A stretch of 64,000 nt of DNA from Lachnospiraceae bacterium (GTDB lineage: Bacteria; Bacillota; Clostridia; Lachnospirales; Lachnospiraceae), in the NCBI GenBank assembly GCA_910573755.1, contig CAJTBO010000003.1, forward strand, positions 186,001-250,000. Direction: 5' to 3'. Shown here one piece after another: positions 51,736-61,555 of the stretch. The translations under genes were made by a program, and so were the position numbers. Below the pieces are notes generated by a model. The model did not search any database and had not been told where the DNA came from. It saw only the letters and a list, made by a program, of their open reading frames with translations. Positions within the stretch are counted from its first letter, which is position 1, and each line of letters opens with the position of its first letter.

Positions 51736-53886
51736 ATGGCTATATATCAGCTTTCTGAAAAAACGATAGAACAAATATACGCCGGATGGCTGGGGAAGAT
51801 CATAGGTATTCGTCTGGGAGCGCCGGTGGAGAACTGGACAGCGGAAAAGATCGCGGAGGTCTATGGGGAAATATGGGATTATCCCGTAGATTACAATATC
51901 TTTGCAGCTGACGATGACAGCAACGGGCCGGTTTTCTTTGTCCGGTCGCTGAAGGACAGCGGACACGGCGCAGAGCTTACCGCACAGGATGTGGCGGATG
52001 CGCTGTTGAATTATGCGCCCTGTGAGCATGGATTTTTCTGGTGGGGCGGTTACGGTGTCTCTACGGAACATACGGCCTATCTGAATCTTCAAAAGGGGAT
52101 TCCGGCGCCGCTCAGCGGGAGCATATTAAAAAACGGCTCTACGATGGCAGAACAGATCGGCGGACAGATTTTTATTGATGCATGGGGGCTTGTGGCTCCG
52201 GGAAATCCGGACCTTGCGGCAAAACTTGCGAAGCAGGCGGCATCGGTAACCCACGACCGCAACGGGATTTACGGAGGCATCTTTATAGCGGTCTGCATCA
52301 GCGCCGCCTTTACCGGATGCACGATCCGGGAAATGCTGGATGCCGCGCTTTCCTATATCCCGGAGGATTCGGAATATGCGCGCACGGTCCGGGAGGTGAG
52401 AGCGTTTTATGAGAAAGAGGTGTCCAAAGACTGGAGAGCGGCATTCCGATATGTGAAAGAGCATTTCGGCTATGACCGTTATCCGGGCTGGTGTCATATT
52501 ATTCCCAACGCAGCGGTGATCATACTGGCTCTGCTTTATGGAGAGGATGATTTTACAAAGACTCTTTGCATCGGAAATATGTGCGGCTGGGATACGGACT
52601 GCAATGTCGGAAATCTCGGCACGATCATGGGAATCCGCAAGGGGCTTGAAGGGATTGACTATGACCGCTGGCGGAAGCCGGTAAATGATCTGCTTTTATG
52701 TTCCGGAGCGGTCGGAAGCCTCAATATCATGGACGTACCTTACGGGGCAGTGTATATGGCGGAGCGCGCGTTTGAACTGGCGGGGAAGGAACTGCTGGAA
52801 TCCTGGAGAGGGCTTGTTACAGACCGGACAGAAAAAAGCCATTTTGAGTTTCCCGGTTCCACCCATGCGATGAGGGTGCGATGTGAAACAAATCCTGATG
52901 CGCCTCATCCGGAATATCACCTTCGCAATACGGAGGAAACGGCTGCCGGCGGGAAGAGGAGTCTTCGCATGCATGCGTTTCCGCTTCAATGCGGGCAGAA
53001 GGTGTATTTATATCAGAAGACCTGGTTTGAGCACACGGAGCTTCATGATGACAGATACCAGCCGGCATTTTCGCCGAAGATTTATCCAGGACAGCAGTTG
53101 AGCGCGCAGGTAAGAATTCCGGAGGAAAGAGCGGCTGTACAGGCATGTATGTATGTGTTCGATCATAATGGGAAGCAGGTATATACAGGCGAAACAATAC
53201 TGCTGAATCCGGGGGTATGGACAAAGCTTGTGTTTCGGATCCCGCCGATGGAAGGTGCTTTGCTGAGCGAAGCCGGAGTGCAGTTTACCGTTCCCGGAAA
53301 TAGCGCAGGGCAGCAGGACTTTGCGGCATATATCGATGATCTGGAATATGGCGGCAGTCCGGATTATACAATAGATTTTGCAAAAGAGCGGGAGTTGATG
53401 CTTCCGATGGGACATTGCGAGATCACGCAATTTACGAGACTGAAGGGATACTCTTTTCTGGAAAAAAACGCGCTGCATCTTACCGCGGATGACTGCGGAG
53501 AAATTTATACAGGCAGCCATTTGTTTAGAAACTATACTGTGACAGCCGTGCTGGAACCGGTCTGCGGAGGCGGCCATTATATCAATGTGCGTGTGCAGGG
53601 CGGTCTTCGCTCCTATGCGGCGGGATTTGATGAAAGAGGGCGGCTGGGACTCTGGAAAAAGGAGTGTGATTACAGGGAGCTTATCTCCATACCATATGAA
53701 TGGAAGTATGGAGAGCGTTATACCTTGACTGTTGCGGTCATGGATAACAGGATTTCCGTGCGGGATGAGGACGGAAGGGAATTGATCTGTTATGTGGACA
53801 AAGAGCGTCCGTACCTTGCGGGAGCAGTCGGGTTTTCTGTGAGGAAGGCGGGGCATCTGGCGGTGCATAGACTACGAATAGGATAA
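51736..53886 (+). CDS. ADP-ribosylglycohydrolase family protein with long C-terminal extension
   Basis: Of the 716 residues, about 1-335 form an ADP-ribosylglycohydrolase (DraG/ARH) domain. The metal pair AADDDSNG (Asp59-61) and CGWDTDCNVG (Asp286, Asp288) are intact, with EHTAY between. Residues about 370-540 and 560-716 are two beta-rich modules; the last (GGHYINVRVQGGLRSYAAGFD, GRLGLW, FSVRKAGHLAVHRLRIG) looks like a laminin-G/concanavalin-type fold. ARH-like proteins of this length in gut Firmicutes sit near carbohydrate genes, so a glycan-related hydrolase is as likely as ADP-ribose removal. There is no signal peptide, so a cytosolic location is expected. Confidence 0.85.
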   Translation: MAIYQLSEKTIEQIYAGWLGKIIGIRLGAPVENWTAEKIAEVYGEIWDYPVDYNIFAADDDSNGPVFFVRSLKDSGHGAELTAQDVADALLNYAPCEHGFFWWGGYGVSTEHTAYLNLQKGIPAPLSGSILKNGSTMAEQIGGQIFIDAWGLVAPGNPDLAAKLAKQAASVTHDRNGIYGGIFIAVCISAAFTGCTIREMLDAALSYIPEDSEYARTVREVRAFYEKEVSKDWRAAFRYVKEHFGYDRYPGWCHIIPNAAVIILALLYGEDDFTKTLCIGNMCGWDTDCNVGNLGTIMGIRKGLEGIDYDRWRKPVNDLLLCSGAVGSLNIMDVPYGAVYMAERAFELAGKELLESWRGLVTDRTEKSHFEFPGSTHAMRVRCETNPDAPHPEYHLRNTEETAAGGKRSLRMHAFPLQCGQKVYLYQKTWFEHTELHDDRYQPAFSPKIYPGQQLSAQVRIPEERAAVQACMYVFDHNGKQVYTGETILLNPGVWTKLVFRIPPMEGALLSEAGVQFTVPGNSAGQQDFAAYIDDLEYGGSPDYTIDFAKERELMLPMGHCEITQFTRLKGYSFLEKNALHLTADDCGEIYTGSHLFRNYTVTAVLEPVCGGGHYINVRVQGGLRSYAAGFDERGRLGLWKKECDYRELISIPYEWKYGERYTLTVAVMDNRISVRDEDGRELICYVDKERPYLAGAVGFSVRKAGHLAVHRLRIG

Positions 53887-53992
53887 ATTTGTGGAAAGAC
53901 GGGCTCTTAAGAAGGCGGGAGGTTATGAAGAATTTTATATCTGTATTGGAATACGGCATCAGTTGCTGAAATAAATCCCGGCTTTTCAGGTT

Positions 53993-54035
53993 TTCCCGTT
54001 TTTCTATATGGACGGCCTTCGCTGCCGGGATAGGT
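53993..54035. repeat. Dispersed intergenic repeat, copy 2
   Basis: Contains CGTTTTTCTATATGGACGGC and the following CTGCCGGG, the partner of 49636-49690. A 74-codon minus-strand frame (53907-54131) covers it but has no recognisable family. The interval 53887-54303 holds no other supported gene. Confidence 0.4.
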
Positions 54036-54303
54036 CCATATCCTGTGTTTCCCATACCGCATTTTCAGGTAGGCATACGGGCGGCATACATGGTCATACT
54101 CAATGATGATGGTATCTGTTCTCTGAGGCAAGGTATAGAATTTCCCGGCTTGCGGCGAATAAAGCGTTAGAGCAATCTCGAAAGAGGCAGATCACAGTTG
54201 ATTCATTTAAAGTAGTTTATCACTCTGCAAAATAATGTAAGTTTCAATTTGGTCATTATATTTTGTATAGTCTAAATTCATCATGTCATATAAATCCTAT
54301 AGA

Positions 54304-54344
54304 AAATCCTGAAATTTGATGTTGACAAATTTCAGGATTTCAGT
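54304..54344 (-). terminator. Long hairpin, likely terminator of the minus-strand ABC operon
   Basis: AAATCCTGAAATTTG (54304-54318) is perfectly complementary to 54326-54340, a 15-bp stem with a 7-nt loop. On the minus strand TTTTC follows. It lies past the permease gene at 54577 and the fragment at 54376-54540. Confidence 0.65.
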
Positions 54345-54375
54345 GCTTTAAGTTTCAGTTAAGCGGTACCGGTAT

Positions 54376-54540
54376 TTATAATTCCCTTTTGTTGCCTGTT
54401 TTCAGGCTAACTTGATAGCTAATCATATTAGAATCCATAATTCTGCTTGATGAATCCGTATTTCTCACAATGTCCGGGACAGTATTCTTACATTCTGGAT
54501 CATTTTTCATTCTTTCAAAACATTTTTCTGTGATTGTCAA
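54376..54540 (-). pseudogene. Small reading frame, probable gene fragment
   Basis: A minus-strand frame opens at TTG 54540 and encodes 54 residues including ITEKCFERMKNDPECKN and ending in KTGNKREL. The segment TEKCFERMKNDPE recalls a recurring motif in larger Lachnospiraceae proteins (possibly DUF6033). GGAGGGG lies too close to the TTG for good initiation, and the length is far below such proteins. A truncated gene end is the best guess. Confidence 0.35.
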
Positions 54541-54576
54541 TGCCCCTCCGGCACAACTCCGTTATTCAAAGAAGAT

Positions 54577-57147
54577 TCAGTTTTGCCGCAGCCGTTCTGT
54601 AATGCTGACTTTAGCAATCTGCCGGTATAAAAGCGCCGGTATTGCCACGGTCAGAAGTATAAGAAACGGATAGATCACCAGCATGGGCCATATGACAAAC
54701 CGATAGGTGAAAAACCAAATTCCGCTGGAAATTCCCTTTACAACTGCCACAGAAAACAGAACACCAAGGACAGTCGATGTGATAATCGTTCCCACCGCAT
54801 AATACAGTCCTTCAAAAGAGAGCATACTCTTTAATTGCCTGCCGGTCATACCAATGCTTTGCAGCATGGCAAACTCCTTTTTGCGGGTGATAATGCTTGT
54901 CAGAACGGAGTTGACAAAGTTTGCGATACCGATAATGCCGATAATGATGCTCAGCGCCCCGCCGATTGTGATAATCAGGGAGGTCAGGTCATCAAAGGAA
55001 CTGACATAGGTTGCTTTGGATTCAAAATCCATATCCGGCTCCACGCTGTCGATATAGTCATTCAAAAATTCCGCCATTTCAGCTTCTGTTCCCTCTTTCA
55101 CATCAAAGGGGAAATTGACCAGATGGGGGTTATCGCACAGCGGCAGGAAAATATCTGTCGGGAGATAGAACCGGGTTTCGCCCGTGTTGCGGGTGGTGGC
55201 TGTGTTCTCGTTGGCCCGGACTTTTGCCAGGATGATAAAGTCATAGCTGTCCGTAATGGTGGTGGAAAGTTCCTCCGCCTTCAGATGGTTGATCCGCACT
55301 GTGTCCCCCACACTGATATTCGGGTTATCTATGACGGTTCCGTCATCATTGCAATCCACACTCAGCAGGATATACTTCCCTGATTTCAGCTTTTCCGGAT
55401 CGATCGTCCCCTCTATGACCTCCATGTTATTCAGCAGAAAATCATCCGCACCATACAGACTTATATAGGGATTGCCGTTCTGATCCTTATTATAGCTGAA
55501 AAAAGCATTGTGTTCTGTGGAAAACGGTTCCTCCAGCATCCAAGAGGAATAAAGCCTGCCGCCGTCCTCAAAGCAGTTATTCTGTTTGACGGCCTCGATA
55601 AAACTACCGGACAGGTCATTTTCGCTTTTTTCAACCTGGTACTGAAAGTAGTCTGCGTTAGAGATCACAAAGTCTGTATCCATAAATTTTGCAATGTACT
55701 TGTCAATGTCAAACCCGCCAGACAGAGTGAACACTGTGTTGAACAGCACCAGGCTCAGCGTCATGGACACAATCACTAATACCGTGCGTTTGCGGTTCCG
55801 CCCCAGGTTCGCCAGAGCCATGAAGTGGAGCTTCGCGCCGTGGATCGATCTTTTGTCTTTGACCCTGCACTTTCCAAACGTTGCTGTATCGTTTTCGGTG
55901 TAGCGGATAGCCTCGATTGCGGAAACGGTACCGGCGATTTTCGCGGGCTTGCGGACGCTGACAAAGACTGTAAAAAGGGCAAACGCGGTGGAGCCGATAA
56001 AAATCAGCGGATTTACCGTCACCTTGATACCGGCATCCGCAGTATAACTCGTTCCGTTCATCAGGAAAGGAACCAGGGCCCGGCCAATAAAGAAGCCTGT
56101 CAGCAGACCGATGGGAATACCGGTCAGGGAAAGCCGAAGCGCCTGCCGTCTGATCAGCCGTCTGATCTGCCACTTTGTCGTGCCCAGCGTTTTTAACTGT
56201 CCATAGGACTGAATGTCCTGGATGATGGAAATTTGGAAAATATTGTATATAATCAAGTACCCTGTTACGATAATCAGCAGGGTGCCAATGATGCCGGAAA
56301 CCAGCATGGCAGGATTGTCTGTCAATGCGCCGTTCCGGTAAGCCGGGCTGACGCGGGCAATCACATAATTGCTGTCCCCCTTGCTGCCGCCCATTGTATC
56401 GCAGGTATAGCCGGTTTCGGAAAGAAGCTGATGGAGCCGGGCTTCTATATCACCCCGTCCTCTGAACATCACATAGGCACAGACAACACCGGAATAGTCA
56501 TTATCCACAGGATAGGTATAAGTTAAAATATCCGAACGGGCCTCCACAAAGGCTTTCGACGCAATCAACCGTCCGATATTGCTCAGGCTGTCTGTTTCCC
56601 AAAAGCCGCAGAGGGTAAAATCTGTGGTGTATGTCTTTCCTTTTACTTCATAGGTCAGAGAAACGGTTTCCCCGATCCGTGCCGGCACGCCCAGAGCATC
56701 CAGCGTTTTTGTATCCGCGATGATTTCGTTTTCCGATTCGGGCCGGCGTCCTGTTGTGGGCGTGTAGCGGGCAAATTCCAGAGCAGTATCATCCATGTAC
56801 CATAAGTCAGACCGCCAACGCTCCAGACCCGGATTTTTCAGCCGGTAGGCAATCGCTTTCGCATAGGCAATACGGTCAATCAGGGGATTTCCTGCCACAT
56901 CGTTATAAACTTCATCGCTGATATAACTTAGTACCGCCTGTCCATCGCCGCCTGCCTTGCGGATGTTCTGGTCGTGAACAGTGTCAATCAGACCGGATCC
57001 AAGGGTAAAGATCGTGGTAAAGAGTATGGTTGTCAGAACGATTGCGATAACCGCAATGATATTTCTGCTTTTGTTTGATTTGAAATAGCGGTCTGACAGC
57101 TTTTTAATCACTGCACCGTTGTTGTTACCGAATAAAATGTCATTCAT
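54577..57147 (-). CDS. FtsX-domain ABC permease (large MacB-like)
   Basis: The 856-aa permease has an N-terminal TM helix (IIAVIAIVLTTILFTTIFTL) and a large extracytoplasmic domain. A first FtsX block (ILLIIVTGYLIIYNIF-type; QSYGQLKTLGTTKWQIRRLI) follows, then a second TM plus outside domain (ISNADYFQYQ onwards) and a second FtsX block (NSVLTSIITRKKEFAMLQSIG; final TMs VIWPMLVIYPFLILLTVAI). The ATG at 57147 has AGGAGG; the frame is open to 57207, inside the ATPase gene. It pairs with the ATPase 13 bp upstream. The clients are unknown; export or protection against peptides is usual for this type. Confidence 0.88.
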   Translation of the reverse strand: MNDILFGNNNGAVIKKLSDRYFKSNKSRNIIAVIAIVLTTILFTTIFTLGSGLIDTVHDQNIRKAGGDGQAVLSYISDEVYNDVAGNPLIDRIAYAKAIAYRLKNPGLERWRSDLWYMDDTALEFARYTPTTGRRPESENEIIADTKTLDALGVPARIGETVSLTYEVKGKTYTTDFTLCGFWETDSLSNIGRLIASKAFVEARSDILTYTYPVDNDYSGVVCAYVMFRGRGDIEARLHQLLSETGYTCDTMGGSKGDSNYVIARVSPAYRNGALTDNPAMLVSGIIGTLLIIVTGYLIIYNIFQISIIQDIQSYGQLKTLGTTKWQIRRLIRRQALRLSLTGIPIGLLTGFFIGRALVPFLMNGTSYTADAGIKVTVNPLIFIGSTAFALFTVFVSVRKPAKIAGTVSAIEAIRYTENDTATFGKCRVKDKRSIHGAKLHFMALANLGRNRKRTVLVIVSMTLSLVLFNTVFTLSGGFDIDKYIAKFMDTDFVISNADYFQYQVEKSENDLSGSFIEAVKQNNCFEDGGRLYSSWMLEEPFSTEHNAFFSYNKDQNGNPYISLYGADDFLLNNMEVIEGTIDPEKLKSGKYILLSVDCNDDGTVIDNPNISVGDTVRINHLKAEELSTTITDSYDFIILAKVRANENTATTRNTGETRFYLPTDIFLPLCDNPHLVNFPFDVKEGTEAEMAEFLNDYIDSVEPDMDFESKATYVSSFDDLTSLIITIGGALSIIIGIIGIANFVNSVLTSIITRKKEFAMLQSIGMTGRQLKSMLSFEGLYYAVGTIITSTVLGVLFSVAVVKGISSGIWFFTYRFVIWPMLVIYPFLILLTVAIPALLYRQIAKVSITERLRQN

Positions 57148-57160
57148 CGTCAGCACCTCC

Positions 57161-57826
57161 TTACTCGAAAATCCTGCCATCCTCAATGCGGATAATGCGG
57201 TCGGCAAGCTGGGCTATCTCGTTGTTATGTGTGATCATCACCAGGGTTTGATGAAATTTGTTGCTGGTGACTTTCAAAAGCCCCAGCACATCGTTGCTGG
57301 TCCGGCTGTCCAGATTGCCTGTGGGTTCATCTGCCAAAACAATAGCAGGCTTGGAAACGAGGGCGCGGGCAATGGCGACACGCTGCTGCTGGCCGCCGGA
57401 CAGGTTGTTTGGCATATGATTCAGTTTGTCCTCCAGGGTCAGAAGATGCATTACTTCATCCATGAATTTCCGGTCTACGGTATCTCCGTCCAGCTCCACG
57501 GGCAGGACGATATTTTCATAGACATTCAGAACAGGGACAAGATTGTAATTCTGGAAGATAAAGCCGATGTTGCGTCTGCGGAAAAGGGTAAGCTGTTCGT
57601 CATTCAGTCTGGCCAGCTCATTACCTTTCACTTTGACGCTGCCAAAGGTCGGTACGTCCAAACCGCCCATCATGTTCAGCAGGGTTGATTTGCCGCTGCC
57701 GGATGTTCCAACGATAGCGACAAATTCCCCCTGTTCAATGGAGAGTGTCACGCCGTCCAGTGCCTTTGTGATGTTTGGCTCCGCACCGTAGTATTTTTTG
57801 AGGTCAGTTGTTTGCAAAATGCTCAT
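57161..57826 (-). CDS. ABC transporter ATPase (MacB/LolD type), partner of the large permease
   Basis: The 221-aa ATPase has Walker [11 protein letters not shown]-loop [13 protein letters not shown], signature [15 protein letters not shown], Walker [13 protein letters not shown] and H-loop THN. It starts at the ATG at 57826, with AAGGATG about ten bases before; an ATG four codons earlier is possible. Its gene precedes the large permease gene by 13 bp. Confidence 0.93.
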   Translation of the reverse strand: MSILQTTDLKKYYGAEPNITKALDGVTLSIEQGEFVAIVGTSGSGKSTLLNMMGGLDVPTFGSVKVKGNELARLNDEQLTLFRRRNIGFIFQNYNLVPVLNVYENIVLPVELDGDTVDRKFMDEVMHLLTLEDKLNHMPNNLSGGQQQRVAIARALVSKPAIVLADEPTGNLDSRTSNDVLGLLKVTSNKFHQTLVMITHNNEIAQLADRIIRIEDGRIFE

Positions 57827-57847
57827 AGTAAGCACCATCCTTTCTGT

Positions 57848-57916
57848 GATGCCGTCATTCTAACAGCCAATTCTCACAGAAATGTCACCGGACGCTGTTT
57901 TTTCACCCTTGAAGTG
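57848..57916 (-). pseudogene. Fragment of the DISV-CYDS sequence family, copy A
   Basis: One minus-strand frame reads HFKGEKTASGDISVRIGC, then a TAG, then NDGI. It is the most decayed of three related pieces (others at 57973-58194 and 62812-62937). It lies directly upstream of the ATPase gene, so parts may now act as promoter DNA. Confidence 0.45.
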
Positions 57917-57972
57917 TTACAATTTTGTGACATTTCAAAAAAACTTACTTATTCTGCTCTAACATTTTAATT

Positions 57973-58194
57973 TCAGGATTTGCCCGCCATACCACTGTCA
58001 TAACAACCGGTTCTCACAGAAATGTCATAATCTTGTGGCCCATGTACTTCCGTCTCCGCTTTCGATTTCTTCTCTTGCCGGCCCACGCCCGCAGTATAGG
58101 TCAGTATATCATCACCGTTTTTGTCATACACATGGACAACGGAGCCCGTACTTCTGGCTGGAACTTTGCTTTGTGTATTATTCAGAGTAAAAAT
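57973..58194 (-). pseudogene. Fragment of the DISV-CYDS sequence family, copy B
   Basis: Directly after the TAG of the ATPase gene at 58195, the same frame continues open for 73 codons: GSVVHVYDKNGDDILTYTAG, KKSKAETEVHGPQDYDISV, then RTGCYDSGMAGKS and TGA. The residue pattern and codon use look like real coding sequence, but no start or SD is present. It is either the tail of a lost gene or an extension that read-through could add to the ATPase. Confidence 0.5.
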
Positions 58195-58824
58195 CTATGC
58201 AGTATAAAGGCTGCCACGCTTTAAGTTCAAAACAACATCCGCCTGTGCCGCCAGTTTATTTGAATGTGTTGCAACTATCACGCATTTATTCAGTTCATGT
58301 GCGCTTTCCTTCAATATGTCCGTAATTTCTCCCGCCGTGTCCTCGTCAAGGTTCCCTGTCGGTTCATCCGCTAAAATAACAGGGGTATCAGAAGCCAGGG
58401 CACGGGCGATTGCCACTCTCTGCTGCTGTCCGCCTGACAGCTTCATTACATTGCGCTTTGCCTCCCCGGCTGTCAGTCCAAGCCGCAGCAGTATGGGCAG
58501 GACATCCTTTTTCGCTGTCAAAGCCACATTTTCAATCGGTGTCATATAATCAATGAGGTTGTAGCTTTGAAATATCAGTGAGACATGATCTTTCCTGTGA
58601 GCGGCAAGCCCGCACTGTGAAATATTCCGGCCCTCAAAGAAGACTTCACCTTTTTGCGGAGTATCCAGTCCGCCGATCAGTGACAACAGAGTTGTCTTGC
58701 CGGAACCGGACGGCCCAAGGATGGCGTACATTTTTCCTGCATCAAATTGAGTATTTACGTTTGACAATACCGGCCTGTCTTTCTCATAGGCATAGAATAT
58801 CTTTTTCATTTCCAACACAGCCAT
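58195..58824 (-). CDS. ABC transporter ATPase (MacB/LolD type), partner of the 479-aa permease
   Basis: The 209-aa ATPase has Walker A GPSGSGKTT, LIFQSYNLIDYMTPIEN, signature [15 protein letters not shown], Walker [13 protein letters not shown] and H-loop THS. It follows the permease gene (58844-60283) by 19 bp with an AGGAGG-type SD. It is slightly short at the C-terminus for the family, and the reading frame stays open beyond its TAG. Confidence 0.92.
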   Translation of the reverse strand: MAVLEMKKIFYAYEKDRPVLSNVNTQFDAGKMYAILGPSGSGKTTLLSLIGGLDTPQKGEVFFEGRNISQCGLAAHRKDHVSLIFQSYNLIDYMTPIENVALTAKKDVLPILLRLGLTAGEAKRNVMKLSGGQQQRVAIARALASDTPVILADEPTGNLDEDTAGEITDILKESAHELNKCVIVATHSNKLAAQADVVLNLKRGSLYTA

Positions 58825-58843
58825 TTTATAGTCCTCCTTTTCC

Positions 58844-60283
58844 TTAACTCATTTTCGATAAGATTTCACGGGGTTTCAAACGCATTACCGACAGTGAGGA
58901 AACACCCACTGAAAGAATGATAACGGTAATGCCTATAAAGTAGAGCTGCAGCATATTGTAAGGCTCAATCGTAACACGGATCTGTTCCGTATCTGCCTTT
59001 GTCCCGTCTGTCAAAACTTCCGCTTCCGGGGCGGCATCCTGACCGGAAGGCAAAACGGAATCATCTTTTATGCTGACTACCACATCATCACCATATCCGT
59101 CTTTTCTGGTAATATCCACTCCCGCTGCCTGTTCTTCACCGGCCGGAATATTCTGCTGCAGCAATCCATTTGCAAACTGTCCTGCAAACGCACTGCTTGT
59201 AAAATAAGAGCATCCAAGGGCAATCACCGCAACCATCAAGACCTCAGCAAGATACTGCCCGATAATCTTTATCTTTCCAATGCCAAGGGATAGCAATATA
59301 CCTGTTTCATAGATGCGGCTTCTTCCCCACATGGTAAGTATCAATGAGAGGATAACCGCACTCACCAGTGCTATCCCCCATATTATGGATGACATCAAAG
59401 ACTGCAGTTTCTGCAATGGCGCAGCGGCATCCAGATAAGTCTGGTCATTGGTTGTGAGCGTAAAGGCACGCCAGTCAACAGAAGACAGGCTATTCACTTC
59501 TGAAATAATGCTGTCAAGCTGCGCCGGGTCATATACGGTAAATGCCGCACTGTCAAAGCCAACCGGTTTATCCCCGAATAAGTCCTGCAAAGTATTCATG
59601 TCAGTAAAAATCTGGTTTTCCGCTTTTTCATAAGTAACAATATTGGCAAGCGGCGAATCGGGAGTCAAAATCTCATAAATACCGATGACCTTGACATCCA
59701 CAGTCCTGTCAGCCTGCAGGGAAACAAAACTTCCTAATCCCAGACTATTCGCATCAGCCAGGTCTTTGCTGATCACGGCAACATTACTTTCATTTCCCGT
59801 GATATGGTTTCCTTCAATCAATTTTGCAATTCCCGATTGGAAGAAACTGCTGTTTTCAGTATCTGCCACAGTCCTGGCATATACCAGATTGTTAAATTCC
59901 GCTTTCATAGGGACATTTCCCGGAAATACATCAAGGTCTGTAGAAACAAAAGTCTTTGTTTCAGCATCATAGCTCTTAATGCCGTCCGTGGACATGACAG
60001 CATTAATCACATCCTGTGTAATGGGAAATTCTGTCCCAAGTTCCACATTTCCCTCCCCGTCATCCGTTTCCCTGAAATATGGATTGCTTTCTGATAATTC
60101 AACCGTAATGTGGAATTCACCGCCTAAAGCCTCCCTCAGATTTTTTTGCTCCGCCTGTGACACCTTTTCAATCGAAAGCCCGGTCAATACAAAAGTTGCC
60201 ATAATGAGGAGAATGAAAAACAGCAGGATGCTTTTTCCCTTTTTTCGTGTGACGTAGAGATACGCCCGTTTGATTGTTCCCAT
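58844..60283 (-). CDS. FtsX-domain ABC permease (479 aa)
   Basis: The protein has the MacB-type plan: N-terminal TM helix (GKSILLFFILLIMATFVLTGLS), a large extracytoplasmic domain (about 40-285), and three C-terminal TM helices (IIWGIALVSAVILSLILTM; QYLAEVLMVAVIALGCSYF; LQLYFIGITVIILSVGVSSL). The FtsX motif RSRIYETGILLSLGIGKIKI lies in about 333-352. An acidic insert (about 395-450) before the last helix is unusual. The ATG at 60283 follows GGAGG; the frame is open to 60385 but lies in the gap to the kinase gene. Confidence 0.88.
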   Translation of the reverse strand: MGTIKRAYLYVTRKKGKSILLFFILLIMATFVLTGLSIEKVSQAEQKNLREALGGEFHITVELSESNPYFRETDDGEGNVELGTEFPITQDVINAVMSTDGIKSYDAETKTFVSTDLDVFPGNVPMKAEFNNLVYARTVADTENSSFFQSGIAKLIEGNHITGNESNVAVISKDLADANSLGLGSFVSLQADRTVDVKVIGIYEILTPDSPLANIVTYEKAENQIFTDMNTLQDLFGDKPVGFDSAAFTVYDPAQLDSIISEVNSLSSVDWRAFTLTTNDQTYLDAAAPLQKLQSLMSSIIWGIALVSAVILSLILTMWGRSRIYETGILLSLGIGKIKIIGQYLAEVLMVAVIALGCSYFTSSAFAGQFANGLLQQNIPAGEEQAAGVDITRKDGYGDDVVVSIKDDSVLPSGQDAAPEAEVLTDGTKADTEQIRVTIEPYNMLQLYFIGITVIILSVGVSSLSVMRLKPREILSKMS

Positions 60284-60439
60284 TTTGATACCTCCGTTTT
60301 CTTTGTTTAATCTTTCTGACGTTGGTATCTTATGCTCCCTATGTGGAACCGGTATGAAACATATGTGGAATAGAAAAGAAATCAAAAAAATTTCCGGTCT
60401 GTCGGAGATCTTTTTCCATTCATGGTTTTCATAGAATTA

Positions 60440-61555
60440 TTATAAGTGGATAACAAATCTCATTCCCTGTGGTTCTTCCATCGGACGGAATGAGTAAGAA
60501 ATGTTCATCGTTTTTAATAATGTGTCTACAATATACAGGCCAAGCCCGTTCCCTCCCTTGTCCCGGTTTCTGGCAAAGTCAGGACGGTAAAACGGCTCAA
60601 ATATATGCCGCAGTGCTTCTTCAGGTATGGGGACACATTCATTTTCTATAATGATATCGCACCCGTCGAAATATACGGAAACTGTTCTTCCCGGTTCCGT
60701 GTATGCCACGGCATTGGCAAGGATATTTGCCGCCGCTTTCCCGAACATCTGCGGCGGCAGCACCGCTTCAAAACTGTCCGGCAATTCCAGACAGAAGCTG
60801 ATTCCCCTTGCCCCGGCAATCAGCATATACGGCTCACACAATGAGGAAAGCATTTCAGACAGATTAGTTTCCACGGCTTCCTCATTTTCTGCCGACATCC
60901 CTGCTTTCGATGTTTCAAGGATATCATGTATCATGTCCGAGAGGCGTCCCGTCATCTCCCTGCACTCCGGCAGGTAAGTGTTATAATCCTTATATTTCCC
61001 GACACCGAGTATCATATTTTCCAGCGTGGCGTTCAGTGCCGTGACCGGCGTTTTCAATTCATGGGAGGCAGCCCTCAGGAAATCAGCCTTTGACCTCTCG
61101 CTCTCACTTACACGCCACTTCTCGATCTCAAGGCTCTCAATAACCGACAGCAGGCTTTGATATAGATGGTTGATATTATCTGCCAGTACGCCTATTTCAT
61201 CCTTTGAGCTGATTTTACAGGCGGCATCCTTTTCCATACGTGCCATCTGCTCCGTCACCGCCCCGATCTGTTTTATGGGAACCGTGATCCTGCGTGAAAA
61301 TACAAAGGAACAGGCTATGGAAATAACCACACAGCAAAGCAGGGATAGCGGCAAGGCTTTCAGAACAGTCTGCGTAACATAGTCTGCCACATTCAAACTT
61401 GTGTTGAGAGACAATTCATCGTTCGGGCTGACTGAGATGACAAGCCATTCCGGTTTCGTAAATACATAGAGCAATAAGTGGGCAATTCCGACGATGAAGA
61501 GCATCAGCCCCGATGTGTAAAAAAAAGTTTTCGGGAATATCTTCATCTTCTTCAT
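60440..61555 (-). CDS. Sensor histidine kinase (OmpR-system type)
   Basis: The 371-aa kinase has two TM helices (about 12-31 and 68-90) flanking a short outside domain, HAMP (about 90-140), H box ASHELKTPVTALN, N box NILANAVAYT and G box GGNGLGLYIV. The short sensor part and position beside two FtsX-type transporters fit an envelope-stress or peptide-sensing role. It overlaps the response regulator by four bases. Confidence 0.93.
   Translation of the reverse strand: MKKMKIFPKTFFYTSGLMLFIVGIAHLLLYVFTKPEWLVISVSPNDELSLNTSLNVADYVTQTVLKALPLSLLCCVVISIACSFVFSRRITVPIKQIGAVTEQMARMEKDAACKISSKDEIGVLADNINHLYQSLLSVIESLEIEKWRVSESERSKADFLRAASHELKTPVTALNATLENMILGVGKYKDYNTYLPECREMTGRLSDMIHDILETSKAGMSAENEEAVETNLSEMLSSLCEPYMLIAGARGISFCLELPDSFEAVLPPQMFGKAAANILANAVAYTEPGRTVSVYFDGCDIIIENECVPIPEEALRHIFEPFYRPDFARNRDKGGNGLGLYIVDTLLKTMNISYSFRPMEEPQGMRFVIHL

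Noticed and set aside
53907-54131. A 74-codon minus-strand frame after the ADP-ribosylglycohydrolase gene
   Set aside because: It has no SD or family similarity; only its overlap with the dispersed repeat is notable.
57871-58027. A shared 17-bp element (TTCTCACAGAAATGTCA) first taken as a response-regulator operator
   Set aside because: The third copy at 62871-62888 keeps the reading frame with synonymous changes, and all three translate to DISV-x-x-x-C, so a common coding origin explains it better.
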